Below are positions 32,557 to 44,370 of a DNA stretch of 64,000 bases, piece after piece. This DNA comes from Tenrec ecaudatus. Taxonomy: Eukaryota; Chordata; Mammalia; Afrosoricida; Tenrecidae. Under the pieces are notes generated by a model. It had not been told where the DNA came from, ran no database searches, and worked only from the letters and a program-made list of their open reading frames with translations. The stretch is taken from contig NC_134547.1 of the NCBI RefSeq assembly GCF_050624435.1, positions 31,617,419 to 31,681,418 on the forward strand, in the 5' to 3' direction. Position 1 is the first letter of the stretch. Each line of letters opens with the position of its first letter. The translations under genes and the position numbers were made by a program.

Positions 32557-35059
32557 CTTTTCCTTTTCGGCGGAAATAAAGGTACAATCTTCCTTTGAAA
32601 ATGCCAGAAGGTTCAAGCCATTCGTTCTGTCCAGCACCATCGACACTGAGGATATGGAAACACTAGGTCCAGGAGCAAAGGAGGAGGTGAATGAAGGTTG
32701 GTTTGGAACCCTAACAACTCCAGAGAGGGCCAGGTGCCCTCTGTGTTGCAGACTAAAGGTCCAAGCAGCCTGGGACAGACAACACCAAGATGAATGGGTG
32801 TGGCTGGGTCCCCATAAATTGTTGTTTATTGAAATGGGTCAAGGTGGGGTGTGGGGAGTGGAGAGAAGGTAGCCCGCTGCCACCACTTCATGCCATCTCT
32901 GCGTAAGCTAACAAGGCACACTTCCCCTGCCTGTTCAAGGTCTTGCAATGAAGAGCTTCATAGACAGTGGTTCTGAGACATAGGAATCCAATGTCGTCAT
33001 CTCCCCGTCACTGGCTTTCATCGCCTTGGCAGTTCAGGAATGTGTACACAAAATAAGACGAGTCGAAACACGATGGTGGAAGGGCAGAGAATGGAAGATT
33101 TCTAATTCAGCCCAGTGAAAATAAGTACTTATAATTTGGTTAAACCAACAACAGCAAATACATATTAATGTGAACACAAGTGATCAATTTCCCCCTGAAG
33201 CACCATGCAAGCTCACTCCGTGCACCCACTTCTGGTGGCAAGCTTCCCCTGGACAGGTTCAGAACTTCCGCAGGAAGTGGTGGGATTCCTTGGACTACTT
33301 TGGGGAGATGGTACCATGTTTCAAAGTTATTCAGAACCTGATTGGCCATGTTCCTGCAATACATTTTCCTAACCTCAAGATAAAGATCCATGCATCTCTT
33401 TACCCTTTAAACAAAAAAGCTATTGTAATGGCATGTAGTCAGAGGCATGGTCTGAATACCAAAACCGTGTACATGCACTGCTAAACTGTTTAAGTATGGA
33501 AGAAGTAGTGTCTAATAGCATCAGGAAATTGAAATTTAAAAATTTTTCTCACTCACTTATTTGATGAGAACTGGGTATGCTGACAGGTGAAGCAGAAAGC
33601 CATTTTTCAAGTTAAATGCCAAGTGGTTATATAGCATAATATTCAGTCAAAATTAACCACCTCCCTGCTGCACTGACACCCAGCGTATTTAATGCCAACT
33701 GTTCCTGTAAAGAAAACGGCGGGCCTCTGGGAGCACTGGCAGAAGGGGAAAGAAACTGTTACTAATACTCCAATTATTGAGTGCTGCCCCAACTCTCTGA
33801 GTGGGAAAAATGGACTGGCTGCCTTAACTGACTTCAGCATCCCCACAGTGCAGCTGCACTGGCTCAGTGCCTACCTTTCTGGAGACTTCCCAGGCACATC
33901 CCAGAAGTGCCAGTGGCCTCAGGTGGTGTCTCCGCAGGTTTTTGGAAAAAGCAGATGGACATCTGACTGCTGAGACAGGTGCCTGGGAGGCATGGGAGAC
34001 TGCTGTCCATGAGGCTCTCCTAGAGCCTGTGGTGCAAGATCTCCCAGCCTCAGGAATACAAGTGATACATCTGCCCACGGCAGCACGCCGAAGAGGCTTC
34101 CTTGTTTAGTGACATGTAGATTCAGCACTGGTTTGGAGACTCATAATTGGGGCTAGGAAGGAGGGAAAATGTTCCCTCATTGAAAATCCTAGCAGTTCTT
34201 TTGGTGGATTGATTTGATTAGTAAGTATGCTCTGGTGCTCCAGCTAATGGTCCAGGAAGTATATCTCTCAAATCTCAACCACAAACAAACGCAGATTGTG
34301 GGATCTACTCACAGCTTCAAATCCTCAATGACCACTTAACTGAAGGAACATGTCTTTCCCAGGTCAATGGTGGGGCCATTCATCTATAAATTACAATGGA
34401 CTGTGTGGCCTTTGGGCACCTGGGACCTGCCAGGAACTAGAGCACTGCCTGTCAGATCCTGGTCCATGGGAGTTGATGGAATCCTTGCTGCTGGAAGAAT
34501 GCACTTGGAAGATGTCCCTTCTCAATGCCCCTGCGGCTGCAAGCTATGCTTCACTGGCTTCTCAGAACGACTCAAAAGCCGGGGAGGTATCTGCGTCCCC
34601 AGTTAGCTGCAGGAGAAACAGGCCTAGAAAGGGACGGTAGTTGCTGGAAGCCATGGCATCTATTTGTTGATGGACCAGGCCCAGGATATAGATCTCTTGA
34701 CTTCTAAGTTTATGTCCCTTCTTTGTAGAATATAATTGGCATCAAATACATTGTTTTACAGTGAAGCTAACTAATACAAAACTTTGTTTTTGTTAGTGCT
34801 TATTTTGGAGAACAAGAAGAATACAGAACATTTAAAAAAATACTTTACAAATCTAATCTGAATACTAACACCTACCAACTTGTTTCTTTCTGTGCGTGTG
34901 TTTAATAGAGATTTTTTCCCCTCACACTATTTTAAATGATTGGCATTGTATGATAGAATTTTGCTACACTAATTCATTAAAAGTACCTTTTCTCAACAAC
35001 ATTAGCAGTGACTATGGGTGTGGATCCACATGTATACCGAAATACAATATAATACATCT
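32557..35059. other. Long unassigned interval
   Basis: 2.5 kb with no gene or repeat that I can name. Several ORFs of 80-104 codons (for example 33140-33391 minus and 33170-33484 plus) overlap on opposite strands. The 34350-34720 part resembles an old LTR in texture but has no identifiable ends. Confidence 0.38.
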
Positions 35060-36930
35060 GTAGAATCAGTCAGTGGAGAAACTCTGTGCCATCAGCACGA
35101 ACAAAGCTAGGACTGACTGTGAGATAGACTACCAGTTAGTTGTTCATATGCAAGTTCAAGTTGAAGTTGAAGAAAATTAAAGCAGGTTCACAAGAGCTGA
35201 AATGTGACTATATTCCACCTGAATTTAGAGACCATCTCAAGAGCAGACTCGACACATTAAACATTAATGAGCGCCAATGCCAGAAGAGTTGGGAGATGAC
35301 ATCAAGGACATCATTCGTGAAGAAAGCAAAAAGGGTTTTTAAGAGACAGGAAAATGAAAAAGACCAAGATGAGCGTCAGAAGAGAGTGTGAAACTTGCTA
35401 TTCCCTGTAGAATATGCTTCACTGGAAGGAAGAATGGTGAATAAAAGAACCGAACAGATTATTTCAGAGGCAGCTGGAGAAGTCACAGGGAAGCAATAGA
35501 GAACCAAATGGGAAGTAACATTCAGAGCTTCTCAAGTTGGAAAAAAAACCGAAAGAAAAATTCCAGCTTTTAGTTTCAATACTGAAGGATTCTATGATCA
35601 AATCATTGAACTACAGAGAAAGCATCAAAATCAGAAGGAAGGAATACAAAATCACCGTATCAAAGAGAAATGGTCAATAGCCAACCATTTCGATAAGTAT
35701 CATATTATCAAGACCTGATGGCACTGAAGCAGGGAGTCCATGCTGTGGGGAAAGCAATGATGACAAGGAAACTCCTGGTAATTTCTGGAACAGCAGCTCT
35801 GATGTTTCGGTAAATGCATGTGGTGCCAAGAAATTTGGAAAATAGCCCCATAGCCATTCCGATGGAAGAGATCCATAGTTGTACCCATTACAAAGAACGC
35901 TGATCCAACCCAAAGAAGACATTATTGAACAATATCAGGAATATCTGCAAAGACTTTGTGGACCCTAGCAAATAAGGACAGCCTTGAGGAGAATGGAGTT
36001 CCAGAATATTTCATTGTGCACTTGCAGAACTTGTACATGGCAATGTTCGAACAGAACAAAGGAACCCTGTTTGATTTAACATCAGGAGAGCTGTGCCTTA
36101 GAGTTGTATCCTCTCACCATATGTATTCAACCTCCATGTTGAACAAATAATCAGAGATGCAGAATTATTTGAAGAAGAATGTGGCATCAGGATTGGAGGA
36201 AGGCTTATTAATAACCTGTGATCTGCAAAGGACACAATCTTGCTTCCTTGAAGGGAGGATGACTTGAAGCACTTGCTGATGATAATCAAAGATTGTAACC
36301 TTCAGTGTGGATTGTAATGTATGGAAAGCAAAATCCTCAACACTGGACCAATAGGTAATACCAGGATAAATGGAAATAAGATTGAAATTGTCAAGGGTTT
36401 CATCTTGCTTGGATCCACATTCAAAACTCACAGAAGCGGCGGTCAAGAAATTAAAGGACACATTTCACTGAAAAATCTTCTGTACAAGGTCTCTTTAAAG
36501 AGTTAGAAAGAAAGGATATTACTTTGAGATGTAAGGTGTATGCCTGGCCCAAGCCATGGCATTTTCAATTGCCTCATCTGCATGTAAAAGTTGAACATTG
36601 AATAAGGAAAATAGAAGAAAATGGATGAACTTGAGCAACGGTCTTGGGAAATAAAATTGGAAGAACCTCGGACTGCCCTAGAACAAACAGATCCGTCCTG
36701 AATGAAGTGCAACCAGAATGCTCCTTAGAGGCAAGGATGATGACATGTTGTCTCCTGTACTTTGACGTTGTCGGGAGAGACCAGTCGCTGGGGAAGGACA
36801 TCATGCTTGCTGAAGTGGAAGGGCAGTGAAAAAGAGGAAGGCCCTTGACAAATGAATTGACAAAGGGTTTCATTCCATTGTCATAGGGTCATTTTGTTTC
36901 AGAGATGACTCAAAGGCACCTAAAGACAAC
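35060..36930 (+). mobile_element. RTE/BovB-class LINE, internally deleted
   Basis: Plus-strand RTE copy. The end of the endonuclease is at 35090-35170 (KARTDC then FKLKLKK), the linker at 35180-35700 (KCDYIPPEFRDHL), then part of the RT (IAPxPFRWKRSIVVPITK near 35850). From about 35960 it jumps to NGVPEYFIVHLQNLYMAMFEQ, skipping the RT core. The C-terminal part (INGNKIEIVKGFILLGST, VGRDQSLGKDIMLAEVEGQ) is present, and the 3' tail GAGATGACTCAAAGGCACC ends near 36925. Many stops are present. The missing RT-core piece reappears just downstream at 36931. Confidence 0.86.
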
Positions 36931-37560
36931 TACATCATTATTAGCATCATGTGCAAGTAAAATTTTACTGAAGATAGCTCATAAAGGCAGTTACAGCAAT
37001 ATATTAATAGATAGAGGTCAGGATTCAGAAGAGGGTATGAAAGGAGGGATATCCTTGCTTATGTCAGATGGATCTTGGCTGATCAGCAGAGAATAACAGA
37101 AAGATGTTTACTTGTGTCTTATTGACCCTGCAAAGGTATTTGACTGTGTGGATCATAATGAATTATGGATCACATTGTTAAGGATGGAAATTCCAGAACA
37201 TTTCATTGTACTCATATGGAATCTGAACATAGACCCGAAGCAGTTGTGCAGACAGAGCAAGGGAGTACTACGTGCGTTAAAATCAGAGGACTCCAGACGG
37301 GATCCCTTTGTAAACAATGAATTCATGAGTAAGGATAACTTTCAGTTAGACAAGGGGGTTCTCAGCCTTGCCACAAAGGACAGGTGGGCTTGGATAACTG
37401 TTGTAGGGGGTATCGTGTGCAATACAAGATGCACAGCTTTGACCTCTACACATGAGTTGCCAGTTGAACATCTATTTCAACACCTAAAAACAATTACAAC
37501 AACATCATCCTTAAAACCACATGCAAGTAAATTTTACTGAAGATAACCCAAAAACTGTTC
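36931..37560 (+). repeat. RTE RT-core segment with duplicated junction
   Basis: 36931-37310 encodes broken RT-core matches (LLASCASKILLKI, CLIDPAKVFDCVDHNELW, RMEIPEHFIV). After a MER5-like insert, a second copy of the same joint appears: an RTE-type tail (CACCTAAAAACAATTACAAC, 37478-37497) followed again by the RT-core start (ATGCAAGTAAATTTTACTG, 37521). The first joint lies at 36918-36975. The spacing of about 570 bp and the identical order argue for a tandem duplication of the joint. Confidence 0.6.
37356..37470 (+). repeat. MER5A-like hAT-Charlie MITE
   Basis: GGGGGTTCTCAGCCTTG, then TAACTGTTGTAGGGGGTATC, TGTGCAATACAAGATGCAC and GACCTCTACACATGAGTTGCC follow the MER5A order as I remember it. 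It is an old non-autonomous DNA transposon. Confidence 0.6.
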
Positions 37561-37833
37561 CAGTGTTTGACAAATATTGTCCAGAGTACAAAAGTGGTCT
37601 GGACCCATTGGGTTACATTCTAGTCCAAACACCAGCACCCCAAAAAGCATTAACATCCTACTGATGGAAGGAAAATTTGGTTCCAAGAGAAAGCTAGTTA
37701 AGTTTTTCAAATTAAACCACATGTTTTATAGGTAGATATACATAGACATCAAAGAACCACCCCTCTACAAAATTAGATCTTCTTGTATCCAGTATGGGAT
37801 CTATACCTCCATGCTCTTTATCACACCATAGAG

Positions 37834-38030
37834 AGGCGTGGTGCTGCTGTGGGTTAAGCTTGGGCTGTTAACCACACGTCAGAGGTTTAAACTCACCAGC
37901 TGTGCCACGGGAGAGAGATGAGGCTGTCCGCTATCATAAAGATGGATAGTCTTGTAAACCACAAGGAACTGTTCTACTCTGCCCTATACAGTGGGGATGA
38001 CTCAGAAGTGACCCAAATGGCAGTAGAGTC
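37834..38030 (+). mobile_element. AfroSINE
   Basis: GTGGTGCTGCTGTGGGTTAAG and GGGCTGTTAACCACACG (head), AGAGGTTTAAACTCACCAGC (box B region), GAGATGAGGCTGTCCGC, AAGGAACTGTTCTACTCTGC and AGTGACCCAAATGGCAGTAG (tail). Near full length. The 273 bp before it (37561-37833) are unassigned. Confidence 0.83.
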
Positions 38031-38084
38031 CTTAGACTTCTCCATGCATCTCAAGACAGAGCAGATCTTGTTGTGGTGTTAGCC

Positions 38085-38180
38085 TTTGGCATCTAGCATG
38101 GTGCTTCCCATACGGTAGTGCTTAGCATACAGTATGACAGTTCCGAGGTGTCTGAATGAATGGCTGACTGAGTGAATGTA
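38085..38180 (+). repeat. Possible MIR/L2 tail
   Basis: TAGTGCTTAGCATACAGTATG and GTGTCTGAATGAATGGCTG resemble the common ending of MIR and L2 (TGCTTAGCACATAGTAGGTGCT…TGAATGAATG). Only the end is visible. Confidence 0.36.
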
Positions 38181-38911
38181 AAATGAGAACTCCTACACAC
38201 CACGCCCGCACACAGGCAGGTCCACACAAGCAGCCTAGTGACCAAGGAGAAAAGCAACGTTGCGGATGCTTTTGAACCGATGATATTTTCTGGTGGCAAG
38301 ATTTCTCTATGTAATCACTAAAATTTTCCTAAATCTACAAAGAATAACATTTGGAGAGTCAGAAGCAATGTTTTCTTCCAGTGAGGCAGAACCCCTTACT
38401 TTTAAATAAGGGTGCTTAAAGTTGTCAAGGACAGTAAAACTTTCTCTATTGCTTTAAGAGAAAAGTTACTGCATTGCTAATGCCTGTCATTTAGTGGGAA
38501 GTCCTGTTATTTTTGGAGGAAGAAATGCATATTCCACGCTAAATATAATAACAACACAAACCTCTAATAAATAATTGTAGCAGTTTATAAATATTTAAGT
38601 AGTAAATTTAAAAGTCCTGAGGGACTGGCGAAGGCAAGGAGGGGAGATCTGACTGTAGATCAGTAAAAACATGTCTGACAACACACTTGCAGACTTGTTT
38701 TGTAGCAGAGGGATGTACATTAGGGCACTGTCCCCAGCATAATGTTAGAGAAAAGCGACCATTCCAGGGTTGAGAAGAAGGAACTTTTTCATGGCGAAAA
38801 TTGATCAAAGGGCTAAGCAAAGGTTAAGAAAACCCAAACCTACCGTTTTTTTCTGTCCTTCCATCTTGCCTTTCCTATAGACACCTGGAAAGTTCACACT
38901 GAACACGATCC
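38181..38911. other. Unassigned AT-rich interval
   Basis: Single-copy-looking sequence without gene or repeat signals. The block 38330-38600 (including AATATAATAACAACAC) is AT-rich and free of simple repeats. Confidence 0.4.
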
Positions 38912-39095
38912 GAACCCAAAACCAAACTCACTGCCAGTGAATACAATTCTGACTCATAGTGAACCGATAGGACAGAGTAGAACTACCCCTTTGGGTTTCT
39001 GAGTCTGTAAATATTTGCTGGAACAAGAAAGCCCCATCTTTCTCCCATGGGGCAGCTGATGGCTTTCATGTAAGTCACCATGCCAACAGGGTTCC
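38912..39095 (-). mobile_element. AfroSINE
   Basis: ACCCAAAACCAAACTCACTGCC at the tail end, TTCTGACTCATAGTGAACC, AGAGTAGAACTACCCC and CATCTTTCTCCCATGGGGC, then a head truncated at CAGGGTTCC. It ends exactly where the antisense RTE fragment begins. Confidence 0.87.
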
Positions 39096-39790
39096 TTGTT
39101 GTTGGCATGTGCTACTGTGTCCGTTCCAACTCATGGGGACTCTGTGCACAACTGAATACAACCCTGTCTGATCCTGCGCTATCCTCACCATGATTATGTC
39201 TGAACCATTGTGGCAGCTACTCTGTCGATCCATTTCATGGAATATCTTCATATTTTCACTGTCCCTCTGGTTTACTACGCTGGGGGTCTTTTTCTAGCGA
39301 TGGGTCTCTCCTGATAGTCTGTCCAAAGTATAGGAGACAAAATCTCTCCACCTTCCCTTCTAAGATCATTCTGGCCATACCTCTTCCAAGACAGATTTGC
39401 TTGTTCTTCTGGAAGTCCACGGGACTGTCAATATTCTTCAACAACACTAATTCAAGTGCATTAGTTCTTCTTCAATATTTCTTACTCATTTCCAACTTTC
39501 CCATATGAGGTCATTGAAAACATCATGGCTTGGGCTAGGTACACCTTGTCTTCAAAGTGACATCCTTGCTCTTCAACAATATGAAGAGATCTTGTGCAGC
39601 ATATTTGTCCAAAGCAATACCATGTTTGATTCTTTTGACTGAAGTTTCCATGAGCATCAATTGTGGATCCAAGAAAAATGAAATCCTTGACAGCTTCAAT
39701 CTTTCCCCCATTTATCATGATTTTTATCTATTGGTCCAGTTGGAAAGATTTGGATTTTCTTTCCTGTGAGTTGTAATCAATACTAAAGGC
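39096..39790 (-). mobile_element. RTE/BovB-class LINE, 3' third
   Basis: Minus-strand translation gives the RTE C-terminus: MINGGKIEAVKDFIFLGSTI, AHGNFS, then AQAMMFSMTSYGK and YFGQTIRRDPSLEKDP. The 3' tail at 39096-39160 (complement of CATGAGTTGGAACGGACAC) ends the element. It is 5' truncated near 39790. It is cleaner than most RTE copies here, although frameshifts remain at about 39480. Confidence 0.87.
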
Positions 39791-40805
39791 TGTAGTCATT
39801 CTGAATACTGTAAGTAAAGAAAATACAATTCAGAACATACACATCCAATCACTCCAGCAATGTCATCAACCTCCGCCCACATTTTTTACAATTCCTATTG
39901 ATATTGAAGGTCTCATAGAAATCACTTCACTGATATCCACACATTTTTGTCATTTGGAGATTATTACTATACATTTGATTAGGTAGATGATAGATAAGTA
40001 CTGTCCAGTCAAATCTGGGACAATTGTGTCCCCTGAGCTAAAAATATACATTAATCACAATCATTTTCACCATTTCACACAGGAAGAACAAAACACTACA
40101 ATCAATGAAAAGAAACAAAACTTTAACTTCCCATGTTTCTTTCCAGAAAACAACCCACTAAACCGCATGGACATATCTGACCTCTAGTTAGCCAAAGAAG
40201 AAACATTACCATTAGGCAGAAGTCAAATAAACATCCACTTTCCTTCTTTATTATATGTTTCTCTAGTACCCCACTTCCAAGGAACCATAATGTGTTAGTC
40301 TGGATTGACTAGAGAAACAAATCCAGAGAGACACTCACGTGTACAGGAAAGAGTTTTATATACAAGAGCAATTGAATATTAAGGAAACATCCCAGTCCAG
40401 TCCAAATCAAGTCCATATGTCCGATATTAGCCCATATGTTCCATACCACTCTATAACTTCCTCTTCAGACTCACATAACACATGCAATTGTGCTGAATGC
40501 AGGAAGATCACAGGCCAGTGGGTGGAAAGTCTTGTGGATCCAGTGGCAGTGGAAGCATCTCAGCACTGGGAGGGGTCTCCACGTGGCTCCTCCAGCTCCA
40601 GGGCTCTGGCTCCATCATTGTGCCTCCATGTGGCTTGTCATCAGTAATGTCCTGCAGGGAGTGAGCATGTGTCCCACCTCCAGTGAGCTATTGATCTCCA
40701 TAACACCTCCAAATGAGCTCATCAAGCTGTGACCTGATGGACAGGCTAAACTCTACCCCTTCACTCTTAAGTTTCAAACTGACAACAGGTTATATAACTA
40801 CCACA
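39791..40805 (-). mobile_element. ERVL-like LTR with internal flank
   Basis: A 515-bp LTR at 40291-40805 on the minus strand (TGTGTTAGTCTGG at its plus-strand left end, the complement of TGTGGTAGTTAT at its right end). To its left, on the same strand, lies about 150 bp of internal sequence with the TGGTTCCTTGGAAGTGGGG primer-site block. This resembles the matching region at 30350-30486. The rest (39791-40140) is unassigned and may be internal sequence. No second LTR on this strand is found to the left, so the copy is truncated. Confidence 0.72.
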
Positions 40806-40964
40806 AGCAGAATAAAACAAAACATTACCTGATACTGGATAATCCCCATCATGGAGAATTATGTTTATGTCCATCATTGCAGCTACTAAGCTAATTCCTC
40901 TCAATGGTTTCCCTCACCCTGTTTAGCCATCTCCTTCATCATTCCCTGTGATGATGGAAATTAG

Positions 40965-41451
40965 TGTGGCAGTTACATCATGTCCTCTCAAGTTGCGAAA
41001 GGGTGAAGTCTAGCCTGTCAATCAGGTCACAGCTTGATGACCTCATTTGGAGCCACGAAGGACATGAATAGTGTGCTGGAGATGGGACACAGGCATTCCC
41101 TGCGAGACATTCCTGTTGACAAGACACATGGAGCTACGCTGATAGAGCCATCACATTGGAGCGGGAGGAGCCACATGGAGACCCACACCAGTGCTGAAGT
41201 GCTTCCACCACCACTGGATCCACAAGTGTTTCTACCTACTGTTCTGTGAGCTTCCTGCATTCAGCATCACTGCATAGCTGTATGAGTCTAAAGAGGAATT
41301 TATGGACTAGTATGGACATATGGGGTAATATCGGACTGGACTGGGCTGGGATGTTTTCTTAATGTATAATTGGTCTTGATATAAAGTTTCCCCTTACACA
41401 TATATGAGCATCTCCCTGGACTTGCTTCACTAGTCAACCTTGACTAACACA
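40965..41451 (+). mobile_element. Solo ERVL-type LTR
   Basis: 487-bp LTR with ends TGTGGCAGTTAC and TTGACTAACACA and a TATAAAG motif near 41382. Flanks ATTAG (40960-40964) and GTTAG (41452-41456) form a 5-bp duplication with one mismatch. It is the inverted partner of the LTR at 40291-40805, 159 bp away, and belongs to the same subfamily (LTR ends TGTGG…AACACA). The terminal CTTGACTAACACA motif is repeated at 41463-41475. Confidence 0.82.
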
Positions 41452-41479
41452 GTTAGATAACCTTGACTAACACAGTTCT

Positions 41480-41800
41480 CTTGTGATCGATAGGGTTCTC
41501 TATGGCCAATTTTCAGTAGCTAAGTGTAAGTTCATCAGTCCTTTCTTCTCCATCTGGGTTAGTCTGAAAGCTCCATTGAAACCATGGACAAGCCTACTGG
41601 TATTTAAAATATCCGTGGTACAATTCCAAGTATCACAACCACATGTCAGGCAAGGCAACAGAGTACAACATTATGACAGGTGGATGATAAAATTGAGATC
41701 CAAAGAATTTAAGGTTCTCTGTGGCATTGGAATGTGGACAGGGCTTTGCCTGAATAGGAGCAATCTGCCAGGAAATGGGGTCTTCCCTATGTAAGGGCAC
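41480..41800 (-). repeat. Possible RTE 5' UTR fragment
   Basis: GTTAGTCTGAAAGCTCC, AGCCTACTGGTATTTAAAATATCC and AACCACATGTCAGGCAAGG resemble the antisense 5' UTR block of the RTE copy at 4450-4560 (GTTAGCCTGCAAGCTTG, CCCTGCTGGTATTTGAAATGC). Similarity is moderate and both borders are vague. Confidence 0.42.
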
Positions 41801-41999
41801 CTCAGATCAGGCATGAAGGTCATCCCTTTACACAGTTAGGTGCAGTGGTGGCCGTGACATTGAACTTCTAACATCCATTTCATCCATCAGATTTTAAAAA
41901 TCGGATTCAACCATACGTGTCTTCTAGCTCTGGCTAATGAAACGTGAAGAGAGGTACACTATAGAGAACCTTATTTGTCCAGTGCTCTTGTATCAACAA

Positions 42000-42395
42000 T
42001 CCCACGTGGGTAGCTTTAAAGAACAGTCATTTATTTTCTTATAGTTCTAGAGACTAAAATCCAAAGTCAGGGTCTCAACTTTGTCCATTTCTTTTGTGGG
42101 CTTCGCGATCAATTTGTGGCGAGTACCCTTGGTCCTTGGCAATCCTTTGCTGCTTATAGACACAACTGCCTCGACTTTCACATGCACCGCCCACACTTGT
42201 GTGTGTCTTTGTCTCGTCTACTCTTTTTATAAGGCACCTCTCAGAAGGGATTAGATTTACAGCCCACCTCACTCCAGAATGACATCATTAAAATTAAAAC
42301 AGAAACCCCTATTTCCAAACAGGGTCTTATTAAAGGCACATTGATTCGAATTTCAAAATAACTCTTGGAGAGACATTAGTGAATTGATATGGTGA
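42000..42395 (-). repeat. Possible decayed LTR
   Basis: TTTATTTTCTTATAGTTCTAGAG, then TTTTTATAAGGCACCTCTCAG, GGGATTAGATTTACAGCCCAC and CTATTTCCAAACAGGGTC follow a common antisense mammalian LTR layout that I know from memory. The family is uncertain and the ends are unclear. 41801-41999 before it is unassigned. Confidence 0.36.
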
Positions 42396-43964
42396 GAATA
42401 GTGCTTTAGAGAGCATGTCCTCTCTCACAAGAGACCCTAATGAAAGGAGTGCGTTTCTTCTTGGGATTCTGTATTTTCACGTCTGACATGTTGTCTGTAG
42501 CGGAAGCAACCACCCAATATACACAGGAGAAGTAGTTTTGGAGCAAAGTGAACACTGAGGACAGAGGAGAAAGAGAGCAAGCCTGGGTCTCTGATGACCA
42601 TTGACCTGCTCACAGAGCAATTTTCCTTTATTATTTAAGACAATTACTACTGTCTCTTGTAGTTAGACTTTCTTTTATTTAGTTAAGTTGGTTAGATCTT
42701 AGCTTATTTTTGAATATATACAATGGACCAATAATGATGGTGTACACGTGGCACTTCAGAAATGATGGGTTATTGGTGATTATTATTCAACATAAAGTCA
42801 AAACCTGGTGAGGGAGAGCTAGCTCTTGATTGCCATTTGCAGTCTCCCTTTTAGCCTTTTTTTTAAAAACAGAGAATTCCCCCTCTCTGTAGAATTCTCG
42901 TTCCCCCATTCTGTAATAAACAATTTCTGAAAATTGACCAATCTTTCATCTCCTGGGAGGGGGAAGTGGTTGATTGTTAAGATTTCAACAAAGCCAAGCA
43001 GCCGAGTCAAGTGATCCGTTTGGAAGTGGTCTCAGACCCCATTTTTTGAACCAATGGAAGAAGAAAAGCACTTTCCTTAGAGTTCTTACAAGAGGGATGT
43101 ACTCATTCTGCTAGCGCAGTACACTTCCTCTCTTGTTCCCTTGGGTTTGGAAAGAAAACATGTCACCCAGGATTTATTGGGCAATATGTTTTTCTCAAAG
43201 GAGTAGATAGTTATAAGACAAGGCTGAAGCCAAAAAAAGCAGAATGGAGACACATAAAGGAAAGCATCAAACTGATGAATTAAACCAACCATGAAGTCCT
43301 TCCTACATTTGGATTTTCCAGTTCCATGAGCCAATATATCCCATTTATTTTTCTTATCAGGATGATATAACATTCCAGATCTTTGGAAACAAATGCACAC
43401 ACCATTCATCTTCCCAGTATTCCAACAGAACCACCAAGACAGACATTTGGAGATTTGCCTCCAAATATCTCGGCTGGGTGGTGACCAGATAAGTGGATCA
43501 GATTGATAGACATTCACGAGAAACTTTGACAACCTCATTGCACAATTGGAAAAGAGGATTCTGGTGATACAAATTGGAAGGTTATGCATCTAACCTTATT
43601 CACAGTCAAGAAAGAAGAAGAATCCCAGTGACAGAGTCTAAGAGCATCTTTCTTGATTCTGAAGATTATTGAATATTGCACTCAACAGCAGGTGGCACAT
43701 GTAAAACAGCCTTTCTGAGCAGTCATTGACAGAAGTATGGAATTCATGGTGTGGGACTCATAAATCAAGAGAAGCAACAAGTTATGGGAAGGGAGCAGTT
43801 ACTTCCATTCTATGCTTCCATGTCTGTTGATCCTGGCATCCTTATTGTTCACAGCAATACTAATTTGGGCAAGCATCCAAAAATTTTGGTCTTAAAATAA
43901 GTTAAGCAGTCAACCTATCATCTGTAGAATCTCACTGTTTCCTGCCACATAACAATAAAAGAAA
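42396..43964. other. Unassigned interval
   Basis: 1.6 kb without a clear gene. A 167-codon minus-strand ORF (43086-43589) has no domain. The DNA around 43310-43360 (GATTTTCCAGTTCCATGAGCC) resembles an old interspersed repeat, so I treat the ORF as spurious. The region 42600-42830 is AT-rich. Confidence 0.36.
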
Positions 43965-44370
43965 CGCTTTTCTAGGATTGTCCATTCAGAAATATTAATT
44001 TCTGATAAAACACACTTTAAGGGAAAATCAGAAAAAGAGTCAAGGAAGGACATCATTATACAATGATTAAAGAGTCAATTGAACATAATAAATGCATATG
44101 TACCCAATGAAAGAGTGAAAATATGTAAGTCACATTTTAACAGATTGAAGAGATAAGTAGAAAAAATCCATAATAATTGTAGGAAATATCAATAACCACT
44201 TTTGGAAAACTTAAACCAGAAGGATATTCAACAGAGATACAAAAGAATTAACAAAAATTGTCAACACAATTCTAGCTAAAAGAAATCACCAGCATCTCAA
44301 ATTTATGATACATCATGAGTAAATGGGACTCACTCTAGGCATGCAAGGATGGTTCAACATTCAAAAAACA

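Noticed and set aside
43086..43589. 167-codon minus-strand ORF as a gene
   Set aside because: No domain or splice context, and part of the DNA resembles an old interspersed repeat.
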